Shown here piece by piece: positions 24,967 through 34,734 of a stretch of 64,000 bases of DNA. Position 1 is the stretch's first letter. Each line of letters opens with the position of its first letter. The notes under the pieces are model-generated. The model ran no database searches, was not told the DNA's origin, and saw only the letters and a program-made list of their open reading frames with translations. The stretch is taken from the NCBI RefSeq assembly GCF_019492185.1, contig NZ_JAICCF010000001.1, forward strand, positions 1 to 64,000, read 5' to 3'. A program made the position numbers and the translations under genes. This DNA comes from Chitinophaga rhizophila (GTDB lineage Bacteria > Bacteroidota > Bacteroidia > Chitinophagales > Chitinophagaceae).

Positions 24967-25443
24967 ATGGATGAAAAACAGTTTTTAGATCAACTCACTC
25001 TTCATCAGCAGGTCATTCATAAAATCTGCTGGTTATACAGGGATTCAAAAGAAGACCGGGAAGACCTCTTTCAGGAAATTGTTTTCCAGCTTTGGAAGTC
25101 TGCCTCTTCCTTTGAAGGCAAATCATTGTTCAGCTCCTGGCTATACAAAGTCGCACTGAACACTGCGCTCGCCTCATTCCGTAAAAAGCAACCTAATATC
25201 AGTTATCCGGAAACACTTCCGGATCTGGCTGCGCAAAACACTAATGACGAACAGCAAAATGAAGAATTGATATGGGCACTCCGACAATTAAATGATGCTG
25301 ATAAAGCCGTAATAACCCTCTATCTCGAAGGACTAAGCTATCAGGAAATCGCCGCTATACTCGGTATCTCAGAGAATAATACGGGTGTAAAGATCAATAG
25401 AATAAAAAGTAAACTACAGCAACTATTACAACTAAAAAAATGA
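24967..25443 (+). CDS. ECF-type RNA polymerase sigma factor
   Basis: A 158-residue protein with sigma region 2 at about 17-75 (IHKICWLYRDSKEDREDLFQ; SSWLYKVALNTALASFRKK) and region 4 at about 104-154 (LNDADKAVITLYLEGLSYQE; a helix-turn-helix ending GVKINRIKSKLQQLL). This is the minimal two-domain layout of extracytoplasmic-function sigma factors, which direct core polymerase to stress or surface-function promoters and are held by a membrane anti-sigma. The next gene starts 3 bp downstream and codes for a membrane protein, the likely partner. A dyad upstream may control it. Targets are unknown; the neighbouring RHS operon and SusCD pair are candidates. Confidence 0.9.
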   Translation: MDEKQFLDQLTLHQQVIHKICWLYRDSKEDREDLFQEIVFQLWKSASSFEGKSLFSSWLYKVALNTALASFRKKQPNISYPETLPDLAAQNTNDEQQNEELIWALRQLNDADKAVITLYLEGLSYQEIAAILGISENNTGVKINRIKSKLQQLLQLKK

Positions 25444-25446
25444 ACT

Positions 25447-25998
25447 ATGCAAAATGATCCTTTAATGGCTATGTGGGATAATATAGGCAAGCAACCCGCC
25501 GACCAGGAAAAGCTGAAGTCTATGATCGCTGAACGTACCTATCCTGTACGTAGGAAGATCCGGTTGCAGATGATTATTGAAATAACTGGCTTCGCACTAT
25601 TGTTACTGGTATACTATGATTTCTTCGATGGACACCAAAAACCTTTGTATGGCAATGTTGCATTAGTAAGCGGACTACTGCTGGCCATATCATACAACAT
25701 TGTAGGATACAGACTCGCAGGAAAATCTGTTCCCCTATCCTCTATCACAACGTCGCTGGAACAAAGTCTGAATGACTTGCGCAGGTATTCACGATTATCA
25801 ATACTGATAAGGATTTTGACAGCTGTTTGCCTGCTGACCTTCTTTTGTTCAGTCATCATTTTCACAACAGGCAAATATCTCCTGCTCATTGCAATTGTCT
25901 TGGTATTCGCCAATCAGATTTTCTTATTAAGTCGTTTATGGTCAAACAGGATAGCCCGACTAAAAGCAACCTTCAGTGAGCTCACTTCGGAATTGTAA
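25447..25998 (+). CDS. Membrane protein, probable anti-sigma partner
   Basis: A 183-residue protein with a 37-residue charged N-terminal cytoplasmic part (PLMAMWDNIGKQPADQEKLK) and four hydrophobic segments near 40-57, 66-85, 115-137 and 139-158 (ILIRILTAVCLLTFFCSVII; LLLIAIVLVFANQIFLL). It starts 3 bp after the sigma factor stop. It has no FecR or zinc anti-sigma motif. The N-terminal tail could bind the sigma factor; this rests on the gene order, which is common for sigma/anti-sigma pairs of Bacteroidota. Confidence 0.7.
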   Translation: MQNDPLMAMWDNIGKQPADQEKLKSMIAERTYPVRRKIRLQMIIEITGFALLLLVYYDFFDGHQKPLYGNVALVSGLLLAISYNIVGYRLAGKSVPLSSITTSLEQSLNDLRRYSRLSILIRILTAVCLLTFFCSVIIFTTGKYLLLIAIVLVFANQIFLLSRLWSNRIARLKATFSELTSEL

Positions 25999-26008
25999 CT
26001 TGCCCTCA

Positions 26009-26389
26009 CTAACGCTGCTTATCCATAATATCAGCTGCTAAAAGCTCTAGCTCCCATTCCTTCTCCGAAGGGGTGGGACTTGCCATGATACGCCCCAATA
26101 CCGGCATGTAGTCGTCATCCAGCTTCACCGGCGTGACAGCCAATATACAAATCATCACGCCGTATTTCCACTGGTCATCATTGGTATGCAATACAGCCAG
26201 TATCTCTGACTTAATATCATTCGCATAAGGTCTCAGATACTCCCCTATTCCGTCGCCTACCCACCAGTTCAGATCCTGTAGCCATTCCAGTAACTCCGGC
26301 ACGTCCTGCCGGATGTCTTCAAAATCACATGTCTGCAAAAATGCTACTGCTTCCATGTCAAGCTTTTGCTTCGGTATATGCCTTTTCAT
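26009..26389 (-). CDS. DUF5071-like protein
   Basis: A 126-residue cytoplasmic protein. The pattern LLEWLQDLNWWVGDGIGEYL, then ILAVLHTNDDQWKYGVMICI and a C-terminal PTPSEKEWELELLAADI matches the DUF5071 family as I know it, an all-helical, HEAT-like domain often coded next to toxins or as a possible immunity protein. The start at 26389 (MKRHIPKQ) is chosen because the longer frame would overlap the macro-domain gene; from here the gap is 10 bp. It forms a two-gene unit with the macro-domain protein. Function unknown. Confidence 0.7.
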   Translation of the reverse strand: MKRHIPKQKLDMEAVAFLQTCDFEDIRQDVPELLEWLQDLNWWVGDGIGEYLRPYANDIKSEILAVLHTNDDQWKYGVMICILAVTPVKLDDDYMPVLGRIMASPTPSEKEWELELLAADIMDKQR

Positions 26390-26399
26390 GCTGCCAATT

Positions 26400-26864
26400 T
26401 TATAGACCAGCTTCGACTTTATAATTCTCAACCACATACAGATCAACGTCAGGATAGTCAGCCGCTACCTGGTCAATCACCAACTTAACCTCTTCCCAGT
26501 TTAATCTACCCAACCCGGCACCAATTTTCGGTAGCGCAATGCGGTATACACCATTTTCTACGGCAAATGTCATCATCTTCCGTAACGACTGCTCTACTGC
26601 CGGTAATTCGGCCCTGGTTGTCCATGATACCTGTGTGCCCAGATTAAACACGTACCCGGCAGCATCTTTATAAGGATATATATCTCCAGGCCGAAATTCT
26701 CCGGTTTTACAACGACGTTTATATTCCACGTACATTCGGGGATATTTCTCTTTAAATGCTACGGCAATTCCTTTTCCCATAGCACCTGCGCAATTACAAC
26801 CGTGCGCGTAATTCTGGACACCCTCAATGCCGAAGATGTCTCCATATTCAATGTACTGAACCAT
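26400..26864 (-). CDS. Macro-domain protein (TARG1/DarG-like)
   Basis: A 154-residue single-domain protein. Residues 18-34 (NYAHGCNCAGAMGKGIA) and 111-126 (LPKIGAGLGRLNWEEV) are the two ADP-ribose-binding loops of TARG1/DarG-type macro domains, which remove ADP-ribose from proteins or DNA. In the DarG group the motif NFPTK supplies an important Lys; here the corresponding place reads NLGTQ (74-78), so the chemistry may differ or be absent. It precedes a DUF5071-like gene by 10 bp. It could be an antitoxin-like or stress hydrolase; ADP-ribose binding is likely, the substrate unknown. Confidence 0.85.
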   Translation of the reverse strand: MVQYIEYGDIFGIEGVQNYAHGCNCAGAMGKGIAVAFKEKYPRMYVEYKRRCKTGEFRPGDIYPYKDAAGYVFNLGTQVSWTTRAELPAVEQSLRKMMTFAVENGVYRIALPKIGAGLGRLNWEEVKLVIDQVAADYPDVDLYVVENYKVEAGL

Positions 26865-27324
26865 TTGTATCAGTATAATTTTTTAAGTACCAGTTCAGGA
26901 AGGCGACAACCAGAGTTTCTTCATAGGCACGCTCATTGTACAGGAACTTCCGACAAGTTACAAAAGTTGTCGTACTTCATCAGCGGAAATTCTTTCTGCT
27001 CTTACCAACAAATCAACGCCTTTATCATCGATCTCTTAAATTATACCACCCACCACTGCCCTGGCCGCTCCAACCCCTTCATCAGCACTACTACCGCATT
27101 CATAAAAAAAATTCTCTACCTATAGTGTCATTTTCACACCTATTTTATACTTTTAGTCTCTGTATCCATAAAAACACAACCAGCGTACATCTCCATGTGA
27201 AAAACATTACCTGTACTATGCGTTAAAACACTTATTGCTACAATTCCACAAGAATAGCCCAACCTGCTATACAGCCCGTATGCAGTTCCTATTGCGAACT
27301 TATCATGCATATAAAATGACGTTT
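26865..27324. other. Intergenic region upstream of susC-like gene
   Basis: About 460 bp without a convincing gene between divergent units. The short frames here lack family resemblance. A TACTTTTA string near 27148 is close to a -7 box and could serve the SusC gene, but the match is weak. Confidence 0.5.
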
Positions 27325-30300
27325 ATGAAAAAACTATCAATGCTGCTGCTGCTCATCTGCGCCCTCCACGCGCATATCGTTCATGCACATGCAGTTAACC
27401 AGCCCTCCGGACCACCCATCACCGTTACCGGAAAAATTACCGATAAGGACGGATCTCCTGTAATAGGTGCATCTATCCGCATAAAAGGTGGCACTGGTGG
27501 AGCCTCCACAAATGCTTCAGGCGAATTTTCCCTTTCCGCAGTTCCCGACAATGCCGTCCTTGTTATATCCAGTATGGGATATAACGCTATCGAAGTCTCC
27601 CTCAGCGCTTCCGATAAAGGCATCGCTGCTGCGGCTGTAAAAGCGACTGATGCAGACAATTTGCGGGTAACCGCAGGACCATCACCTTACCTGCAGATTA
27701 CACTCACCTCTTCCGTGCAGGAATTAGGCGAAAGTGTTGTAATCGCCTATGGTACTGTCAAAAAAAGAGACCTGACGGGGTCTGTAGTTTCAATCAGAGA
27801 AGCTGATATCACCGCCACCCCCGTTAACAACCCGATGGAAGCGCTGCAGGGTAAAGTTGCCGGTATGGATATTATGCGTAGCTCGGGTGCGGTGGGTACC
27901 AATGTTAATATTCTGTTGCGCGGTAGCCGATCTATCTATGGGGAAAACAGTCCGTTGTTTATCGTAGATGGTATCCAGAGCAGCTATGACCAGATCAACC
28001 CATCTGATATTGCGTCAATTGACATCTTGAAAGATGCATCCTCCACCGCCATTTACGGCTCCGCTGGTTCAAATGGTGTGGTGATCATCACCACGAAAAA
28101 AGGAAAAGCGGGTAAATCTACGGTCAACCTCGATGTATTCTATGGTCTCTCCGGAAGCCCCCACTATTTCCGGGGAATGACAGGAGATGAATACGTCAAC
28201 TATCGTCGTGAGCTTTACCGCACCGTCAATAACGAGTACCCACAGGATATTTCTCAGATATTTACGATAGAACCGCTGCTGGATGCCTACAATAAAGGTA
28301 AATGGATCGATTGGGTAGGATTGATCACTGACAATACCGCTACACAGCAGAAGTATCACTTGTCTTTGTCTGACGGTACCGGCAAAACAAAAGTATACAC
28401 TTCCTTTACCTACACAAAAGAAGAAGGTATTCTCAGTAACGAAAACCTGAACAGGTATGCACTCCGCATGAACCTGGACCGCGATATCGCCAGTTGGATG
28501 AAAGTCGGCACCAACATCAATCTCAATTATTCCATCCAGAATGCCAGGGCTAAAAACATCTTTACCAAGTCCCTGTCTGCACTGCCGCTCGGTGATGCCT
28601 TTGATGCCCAGGGTAACATTAATCCCGAATTTATGCAGGGTGAAACTACCCCACTTGGCGATCAGTTGCCCGACCAGTTTGCTGATAATACCCGTACTAC
28701 CTACGCCTATCTCAACGGATATCTGGATATCAAGCCCTGGAAAGACCTGACCTACCGGTCAGTAATAGGTGTGACACTGAATAATTTCCGTAATGGCAAG
28801 TATTGGGGCAAACAGGCGGTATCGAATGTAACACCCGGTTTTGCCGCTCCCCTGGCAGGCATTTATAATAGTTTTGGCTATGGCTATACCTGGGAGAATA
28901 TTGTTACCTACAATAAGACCATTGCAACTGATCATCAGCTGACACTGACCGGTATCACTTCCTGGGCAAAGAACAGCGCAGACCTGAATAATGCTATCGG
29001 ACAAGGACAGGAACTGGACTATTATCAGTTCTATAACCTTGCAAATGGTACGCAGAAGATGGGCATTGCCTCTTCCTATGAACAGCGCCAGCGTATGTCT
29101 TTTGCAGGAAGAATCAACTACAGCTTCCGCGGCAGATACCTGCTCACGCTTACTAACAGGTGGGATGGTGTATCTCACCTCGCAGAGGGGCATAAATGGA
29201 GCGCCTTTCCTGCCGCCGTTGCTGCATGGCGGGTATCTGATGAAGGCTTTATGAAGGGGGCCGGTGGATGGATGGATGAATTTAAAGTACGTGTTGGTTA
29301 TGGCGTGACAGGCAACTCAGGTGGTATGACACCTTATTCTTCCAGAACACAAGCCGCTACGTATCAGGTGATTTCCCTTGACGGAAAGGTGGTTCCCAAT
29401 GTTCAGAATACAGGCACGTATTCCAACCCGCTGATCAGCTGGGAACGGAGCTATAACACCAACATCGGTCTGGACCTCACGCTGCTTAAAGGACGCATTA
29501 CCCTCAATGCAGACGTATATAACACCGATACCAAAGGTCTGCTCTTTAAACGTACTTTGCCCATCACTTCCGGACTTACCACCTGGGCGTCTCCGATGCA
29601 AACCTGGCAGAATATCGGACAAACCAATAACAAAGGTATAGAGATCACACTGAGTACGCGTAATATAGTCAGACCTGCTTTTGAATGGAGCACCAACTTC
29701 TCCTTTACCAGCAATAAAGAGAAGATAGTGTTCCTCCCCGATGGCGACGTTATAGCAGAAAAGCTATTTAAAGGCCACCCTATCAGCAGTCATTTCGACT
29801 ACAAGTACCAGGGCATCTGGTCTACTGCTGAAGAAACAACTGCTGCACTCTACGGTGCTAAACCAGGCTTTGTCAAAATTGCTACCAACGAAAAATTTGA
29901 TGCTAATGGTGTAGGTGATAAAGGCGTACACCCCTACTCTCAGAACGACCGCATGATACTCGGTTCTACCGTACCCAAATGGCTGCTCGGCGTCAATAAC
30001 AACATCACCTTCCGCAACTTCGACCTGAATGTGTTCACGATGATCCGCTGGGGACAAACTATTAATAGTAGTCTGCTGGGCTGGTACTCTACCAATGACG
30101 ACGGACAACCATCCGGCATCAATTACTGGACGCCTGAAAATCAGTCCGGCCGGTATCCGCGCCCGGGCATCAATAGCACAACCGGTATAGAATCCCTGCG
30201 ATATGTGGATGGTTCCTTTATCAAGATCAAAACCATCACCGCCGGTTATACACTACCCGCACAGTTTACCAGACATGCCCGCATCACCAAAGGAAGGATT

Positions 30301-30432
30301 TATGCCACGGCATACAATCCTTTGATATTTACCAAAAACCGGGAACTGAAAGGTACAGACCCTGAAACGAATGGATCGGATGCATTTCCGCTCTTCGCGA
30401 CTTACGTATTTGGTATGAACATCACTTTTTAA
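27325..30432 (+). CDS. SusC/RagA-family TonB-dependent outer-membrane transporter
   Basis: From the ATG at 27325 the protein has 1035 residues; an ATG at 27316 is the alternative. Signal peptide MKKLSMLLLLICALHAH. A carboxypeptidase-regulatory-like domain follows (about 33-115, ITVTGKITDKDGSPVIGASI). The plug domain is at about 140-260 (VVIAYGTVKKRDLTGSV; SPLFIVDGI; IDILKDASSTAIYGS; NGVVIITTKKG), then a 22-strand barrel to the C-terminal VFGMNITF. SusC proteins import oligosaccharides or peptides through the outer membrane using TonB energy. The SusD partner starts 11 bp downstream. The substrate is not visible from sequence; nearby GH20 and GH127 genes suggest a glycan. Confidence 0.95.
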   Translation: MKKLSMLLLLICALHAHIVHAHAVNQPSGPPITVTGKITDKDGSPVIGASIRIKGGTGGASTNASGEFSLSAVPDNAVLVISSMGYNAIEVSLSASDKGIAAAAVKATDADNLRVTAGPSPYLQITLTSSVQELGESVVIAYGTVKKRDLTGSVVSIREADITATPVNNPMEALQGKVAGMDIMRSSGAVGTNVNILLRGSRSIYGENSPLFIVDGIQSSYDQINPSDIASIDILKDASSTAIYGSAGSNGVVIITTKKGKAGKSTVNLDVFYGLSGSPHYFRGMTGDEYVNYRRELYRTVNNEYPQDISQIFTIEPLLDAYNKGKWIDWVGLITDNTATQQKYHLSLSDGTGKTKVYTSFTYTKEEGILSNENLNRYALRMNLDRDIASWMKVGTNINLNYSIQNARAKNIFTKSLSALPLGDAFDAQGNINPEFMQGETTPLGDQLPDQFADNTRTTYAYLNGYLDIKPWKDLTYRSVIGVTLNNFRNGKYWGKQAVSNVTPGFAAPLAGIYNSFGYGYTWENIVTYNKTIATDHQLTLTGITSWAKNSADLNNAIGQGQELDYYQFYNLANGTQKMGIASSYEQRQRMSFAGRINYSFRGRYLLTLTNRWDGVSHLAEGHKWSAFPAAVAAWRVSDEGFMKGAGGWMDEFKVRVGYGVTGNSGGMTPYSSRTQAATYQVISLDGKVVPNVQNTGTYSNPLISWERSYNTNIGLDLTLLKGRITLNADVYNTDTKGLLFKRTLPITSGLTTWASPMQTWQNIGQTNNKGIEITLSTRNIVRPAFEWSTNFSFTSNKEKIVFLPDGDVIAEKLFKGHPISSHFDYKYQGIWSTAEETTAALYGAKPGFVKIATNEKFDANGVGDKGVHPYSQNDRMILGSTVPKWLLGVNNNITFRNFDLNVFTMIRWGQTINSSLLGWYSTNDDGQPSGINYWTPENQSGRYPRPGINSTTGIESLRYVDGSFIKIKTITAGYTLPAQFTRHARITKGRIYATAYNPLIFTKNRELKGTDPETNGSDAFPLFATYVFGMNITF

Positions 30433-30442
30433 TCCAGCAATC

Positions 30443-32254
30443 ATGAAATTCAGAATATTACCCACGTTAATGCTCGGACTGCTGACCAGCATATCATCCT
30501 GTTCACTGGAGGAAGTAAATCCTTCAGGATTTACTATAGATGCTGTTGCTGCATCTTCTGTAGAAGGCTACAGGAAATTGATCAACAACTGCTATTTCGG
30601 TATGGAACGCCAGTTATACGGCTATAACTACTGGATGATGCTTTGTGAAGCCGGTACCGATATATGGACATACCAGAAGAATGGTGTATCGTTCTCACAG
30701 TTTTTTAAATACAACGCCGGCGCTGCTGCTAACCTGACAATAGGCAAGGATGTATGGAACTCCTGCTACGATGGTATCGGATCCTGCAACACTGCTATCA
30801 GTTACGCATCAGTTGCTCCATTCACTACTGAAGAAGAAAGAAACAAAGTGGTGGCAGAGGCTTACTTTCTACGGGCTATGTACTACTATAACCTGGTAGA
30901 GCAGTTTGGCGGTGTTACCCTGACGACAACTCCCAGCGTAACCATCGACCTGCGCCCGACAAGAACAGCGCCGCTGGATATATATAATCAGGTGATCATC
31001 CCAGACCTGCAATTCGCAGTACAATGGCTACCTATTGACAATGGTACTACCAAACCATCTAAAAAGTCTGCTCTCGGCTTTCTTGCGCGGGCTTACCTGC
31101 AAACGGTTGAATATGATGATAGCAGATCTCTTGCCGGCAAAGCCCTGGAAACTGCAAAGATGCTGATCGACGACTGTGAAGGTGGCGGGGCTAAATATAA
31201 CACCTTCCTGTATCCAACCTTCAGTGAAGTATTCCTGGAAACTAACAATTACACCAATAAGGAATCTCTATGGTCACATCGTTTTGTGGTTGGAGGTGTG
31301 AGTAACAATGCATGGAATATGAACATGAACAGTGAGCTGTTCTATGCGGTAGTCACTGACTTCGGCGCTATTCAACAGGTGGGTGCCGACTATACCACCT
31401 GGGGAAGGCGTTCCGGTGGACAATTCATGCCGAGCGCACATCTGCTGGATCTATTCTTACAGCCTGACGGGACACTGGATCCACGGTATCATCAATCTTT
31501 CCAGACTTCCTGGACGGTCAACAAACCCACCTATTCCTGGACAGACGCCGCCCTCAGAATATTTGACCGTAGTGCAGATATAACAAATACTACTACGCTC
31601 AGCGCTAATGATACGGCAATTCAATTCGTTCATCGCGGGGAACCTGACTATGCATCAAAGGTAGCCGGCAAGTTATCGCAGCCTTATCTCGTAGTAGATC
31701 ATGCAGATGTATACAACACGACAACGAAATCCGTAAAGATGCAATACAATAGGGTAAACAGGCCCCTGGATGGCGGAGGTACGCTCACGACCAATCCGTT
31801 CTTCAGCTTCTACCCTTCGCTTACCAAACATAACAGCAGCAATTACTACACGAATAATCCCAACAACAATCGTTATGGTAACCTAAATGCTACCTTCATG
31901 ATGCGTATGTCAGAAGTATACCTCATTGCTGCAGAAGCTGACCTGTATGCTAATGGCGGAGGAAATGCGCTTCAGTATCTAAACAGGATCAGAAGTAGGG
32001 CAGGCGCTGTTCCATTAGGCGGGGTGACCATCGAAACCATTCTCGATGAAAGAGCCCGTGAATTGTGTGGGGAATATGTACGTTTCTATGACCTTAAACG
32101 GACAAAAAAACTGAACAAAGCCTACCTTATGTCTACCAACCCTGACGTCGGACAATTCTTCAATGATAACCAGTATGAGGTCAGAGCCATCCCTTCAACC
32201 TTCCTGAATACCTTACAAGATGGCGGAGCTTATTATCAGAATCCGAATTATTAA
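30443..32254 (+). CDS. SusD/RagB-family nutrient-binding lipoprotein
   Basis: A 603-residue lipoprotein (lipobox ISSC, Cys20). The N-terminal SusD-like region contains VVAEAYFLRAMYYYNLVEQF (TPR helix typical of the family). The C-terminal RagB/SusD region contains MRMSEVYLIAAEADLYANGG and LNRIRSRAG, then ERARELCGEYVRFYDLKR. These proteins form a lid on SusC at the cell surface and bind the substrate. Gap to SusC 11 bp; the operon ends in a strong hairpin at 32275-32340. Confidence 0.95.
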   Translation: MKFRILPTLMLGLLTSISSCSLEEVNPSGFTIDAVAASSVEGYRKLINNCYFGMERQLYGYNYWMMLCEAGTDIWTYQKNGVSFSQFFKYNAGAAANLTIGKDVWNSCYDGIGSCNTAISYASVAPFTTEEERNKVVAEAYFLRAMYYYNLVEQFGGVTLTTTPSVTIDLRPTRTAPLDIYNQVIIPDLQFAVQWLPIDNGTTKPSKKSALGFLARAYLQTVEYDDSRSLAGKALETAKMLIDDCEGGGAKYNTFLYPTFSEVFLETNNYTNKESLWSHRFVVGGVSNNAWNMNMNSELFYAVVTDFGAIQQVGADYTTWGRRSGGQFMPSAHLLDLFLQPDGTLDPRYHQSFQTSWTVNKPTYSWTDAALRIFDRSADITNTTTLSANDTAIQFVHRGEPDYASKVAGKLSQPYLVVDHADVYNTTTKSVKMQYNRVNRPLDGGGTLTTNPFFSFYPSLTKHNSSNYYTNNPNNNRYGNLNATFMMRMSEVYLIAAEADLYANGGGNALQYLNRIRSRAGAVPLGGVTIETILDERARELCGEYVRFYDLKRTKKLNKAYLMSTNPDVGQFFNDNQYEVRAIPSTFLNTLQDGGAYYQNPNY

Positions 32255-32274
32255 TAACAGGTATCGAAAGAGCG

Positions 32275-32340
32275 AGCAAAGGATATAAATAACAAGGGGC
32301 TAATTATGAAATTAGCCCCTTGTTATTTATATCCTTTGCT
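32275..32340. terminator. Perfect 31-bp hairpin, bidirectional terminator
   Basis: Arms 32275-32305 and 32310-32340 are exact reverse complements with a 4-base loop (ATGA). The stem includes a GC-rich core (AAGGGGC) flanked by AT-rich ends. It lies between the convergent susD-like gene and the GH20 gene and can end both transcripts. Confidence 0.8.
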
Positions 32341-32345
32341 GATTA

Positions 32346-34664
32346 TTATTTTCTTTTGAACCAGTCGTTAGGAATCGGCTGTATCTTACCGCCGTTCACC
32401 CGGTACTCCAGCTTGAGTGTGTAACCACCGCCGCCTTCTACAAATTTGATTTCAAAAGGATGTATACCTTTCTGCAGCGCAACCTGACCGCTCTTCTGAA
32501 CAGGTGCATGCCAGCCATCATTGTCAACTACTTTGTCACCGGCAATATACAGGTTTGCACCATCATCTGCCGTGAGGAAGAAGCTGTAAATAGCCGTCTC
32601 CGGTACTTCAATATAACCAACGATCTTCGCACCAAAAGCCTTACCGCCTTTACCCATGCCTTCAGGTATAACTGCATTGCTGACATTCACAACACTATCT
32701 GGCGTATCAGGCAGTTTTGTAACACTCCTGAATGAGCTGTCAAAGTATTGTACCTGCAACCCGCTTTGCAGGCCGCTCACGTTCACCGGAGCAAAGAATG
32801 ACTGCTGACGGTAATTGAGGGTGTATATATCGCTGCTGCTGCCGGAAGGACTGAAAGACGCTAACTTGATAGTACCAGGACCAGGTACAATGAATGCCGC
32901 CGGTAATTCAGTGGAAGTCATCGTAGGAGCTGTACCGTCGGTAGTGTAACGAATAGTGATCTCCGGGGCTGGTTTCTCTAATTTCAGGACAGTCTTTCCA
33001 ACCAGTACATTGTCATCTGTAAATCCATCGAGGTCCGGCATACGATAATGTACTTTCAGCTGATCCAGGCGTTTGTACTGCTTGTTCAGTCTGAGCAGGT
33101 AATTGTCATAATTCTGACGATGCGTCCATAGTACTTCAGACAGTGCCGTCATACGCGGGAATATCATAAAGTCTGCTCTTTTCTCAGAAGGAATATATTC
33201 GGTCCAGGTATTTGCCTGTGCACCAATGATATATTTTGCTTCTTCTGCTGTCAGGTCCTTTGGAACCGGATCAAAGTGATATACATTCGAGATGGAGTTA
33301 CGGTCGGGCGTACCATCGAAGTATAACGGATTACCCGGCGTCATGATAACGAAGTTGCCATTTTTTGCAGCTTTCACGGGTGCATCAGGTACCCAGCTAC
33401 GCCAGTACATCAGCATAGCGGTTTCGCTGATACCACCTTCCAGTATCTCATCCCATCCGATCAGCTTTTTACCATTGGCATTGAAGAACTTCTCCATTCT
33501 TTTCACAAAGTAGCTTTGCAGCTCTTCAACCGTTTTCAGGTTATTTGCTTTCATCACCTCAGCACATGCCGGCGATTTTGCCCAGGTACTCTTCTCTACT
33601 TCGTCCGCACCAAGATGAACATATTGTGACGGGAACAGCGCAAAGATTTCTTTGTAGACGTTTTCAGCAAATTCAAACGTCGATTCATTACATGGGCAGA
33701 TAGGTGTAGTGAATAAAGCACCCCAGGTAGAACCTCCCACACAGCTCAGGTATGGATAGGACTTGATAGCGGCCATCATATGACCCGGCATATCAATTTC
33801 AGGAATTATCTCGATGTGACGGGCAGTTGCGTATGCAATCAGTTCTTTCATCTGTGCCTGGGTATAGAAACCGCCATACAGGGTCTTTCCGTCCTTCTGA
33901 ATGATATGAGCTTTGTCTATCTCCATATCAGGATTCGTCTTTGCTTTTTCCATACAAACCGAATCCTGGTTGTTAAATTCACGCCATGCACCCTGCTGTG
34001 TCAGCAAAGGGTACTTTTTGATCTCTATGCGCCAGCCCTGGTCATCAGTCAGGTGAATATGGAATTTATTCATTTTATACAAGGCCAGCAGGTCAATGAA
34101 CTTTTTAAGGTAGTCCATTGAGAAGAAATGCCTTGATACATCCAGGTGCATACCACGCCATCCGTATACGGGATGGTCTGTAATCTTCACGGCTGGTATG
34201 GCGATCTTTGTCAGTTTCGCATTTTTAACGCCTTCAATACCCGCAGGCATCAGCTGACGTACTGTCTGAACGCCACGGAACATACCTGTTGGCGTCTTAG
34301 CGGCAATGGTCAATTGCTGTGGGGTTACTTCCAGCGTATAATCCTCTTCGCCGGTCAGCTGACTGTCCAGTTTCAGTACAATGGTACCATTACCATTTTT
34401 GGTGGTAACGCCTAACGTCTTTCCCAGTCCCTGTTTGATCAGCGACTGTAACTGAGCGGCTTCATTACTGAAGAATGTTTTGTTGGAAGGTAATACCAAT
34501 TTGGTTTTTGCAGTGATCTCGAACTCACCGGCAGCAGGAACCAGCTGCTGCGGATATGGGACAATCGCATAACGTGCCGGATCTGCCTCCTGTGCCCGGG
34601 CGGCAGCAACACCCAGCAATACGCTGAATATTACGGCTCCCGTAAGCCTGAATGGTTTAAACAT
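32346..34664 (-). CDS. GH20 beta-N-acetylhexosaminidase with PA14 domain
   Basis: A 772-residue secreted enzyme with signal peptide (about 1-24). The GH20b domain lies at about 34-160, the GH20 catalytic barrel at about 163-525 (HLDVSRHFFSMDYLKKFIDL; HIHLTDDQGWRIEIKKYPLL; HLGADEVEKSTW with catalytic Asp354-Glu355). A chitobiase-like C-terminal Fn3-associated segment follows at about 540-630, then a PA14 carbohydrate-binding domain (about 640-772, FFLTADDGANLYIAGDKVVD). It removes terminal GlcNAc/GalNAc from chitin fragments or glycans in the periplasm or outside the cell. The ATG at 34664 is chosen since it starts the signal peptide. Convergent with the susCD pair. Confidence 0.95.
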   Translation of the reverse strand: MFKPFRLTGAVIFSVLLGVAAARAQEADPARYAIVPYPQQLVPAAGEFEITAKTKLVLPSNKTFFSNEAAQLQSLIKQGLGKTLGVTTKNGNGTIVLKLDSQLTGEEDYTLEVTPQQLTIAAKTPTGMFRGVQTVRQLMPAGIEGVKNAKLTKIAIPAVKITDHPVYGWRGMHLDVSRHFFSMDYLKKFIDLLALYKMNKFHIHLTDDQGWRIEIKKYPLLTQQGAWREFNNQDSVCMEKAKTNPDMEIDKAHIIQKDGKTLYGGFYTQAQMKELIAYATARHIEIIPEIDMPGHMMAAIKSYPYLSCVGGSTWGALFTTPICPCNESTFEFAENVYKEIFALFPSQYVHLGADEVEKSTWAKSPACAEVMKANNLKTVEELQSYFVKRMEKFFNANGKKLIGWDEILEGGISETAMLMYWRSWVPDAPVKAAKNGNFVIMTPGNPLYFDGTPDRNSISNVYHFDPVPKDLTAEEAKYIIGAQANTWTEYIPSEKRADFMIFPRMTALSEVLWTHRQNYDNYLLRLNKQYKRLDQLKVHYRMPDLDGFTDDNVLVGKTVLKLEKPAPEITIRYTTDGTAPTMTSTELPAAFIVPGPGTIKLASFSPSGSSSDIYTLNYRQQSFFAPVNVSGLQSGLQVQYFDSSFRSVTKLPDTPDSVVNVSNAVIPEGMGKGGKAFGAKIVGYIEVPETAIYSFFLTADDGANLYIAGDKVVDNDGWHAPVQKSGQVALQKGIHPFEIKFVEGGGGYTLKLEYRVNGGKIQPIPNDWFKRK

Positions 34665-34734
34665 AATAGATTCTTTAAGCATGATAAGCTGGCAAAATAC
34701 CAAGAATCTCAACAGGAAACTGATGCCATATTGC

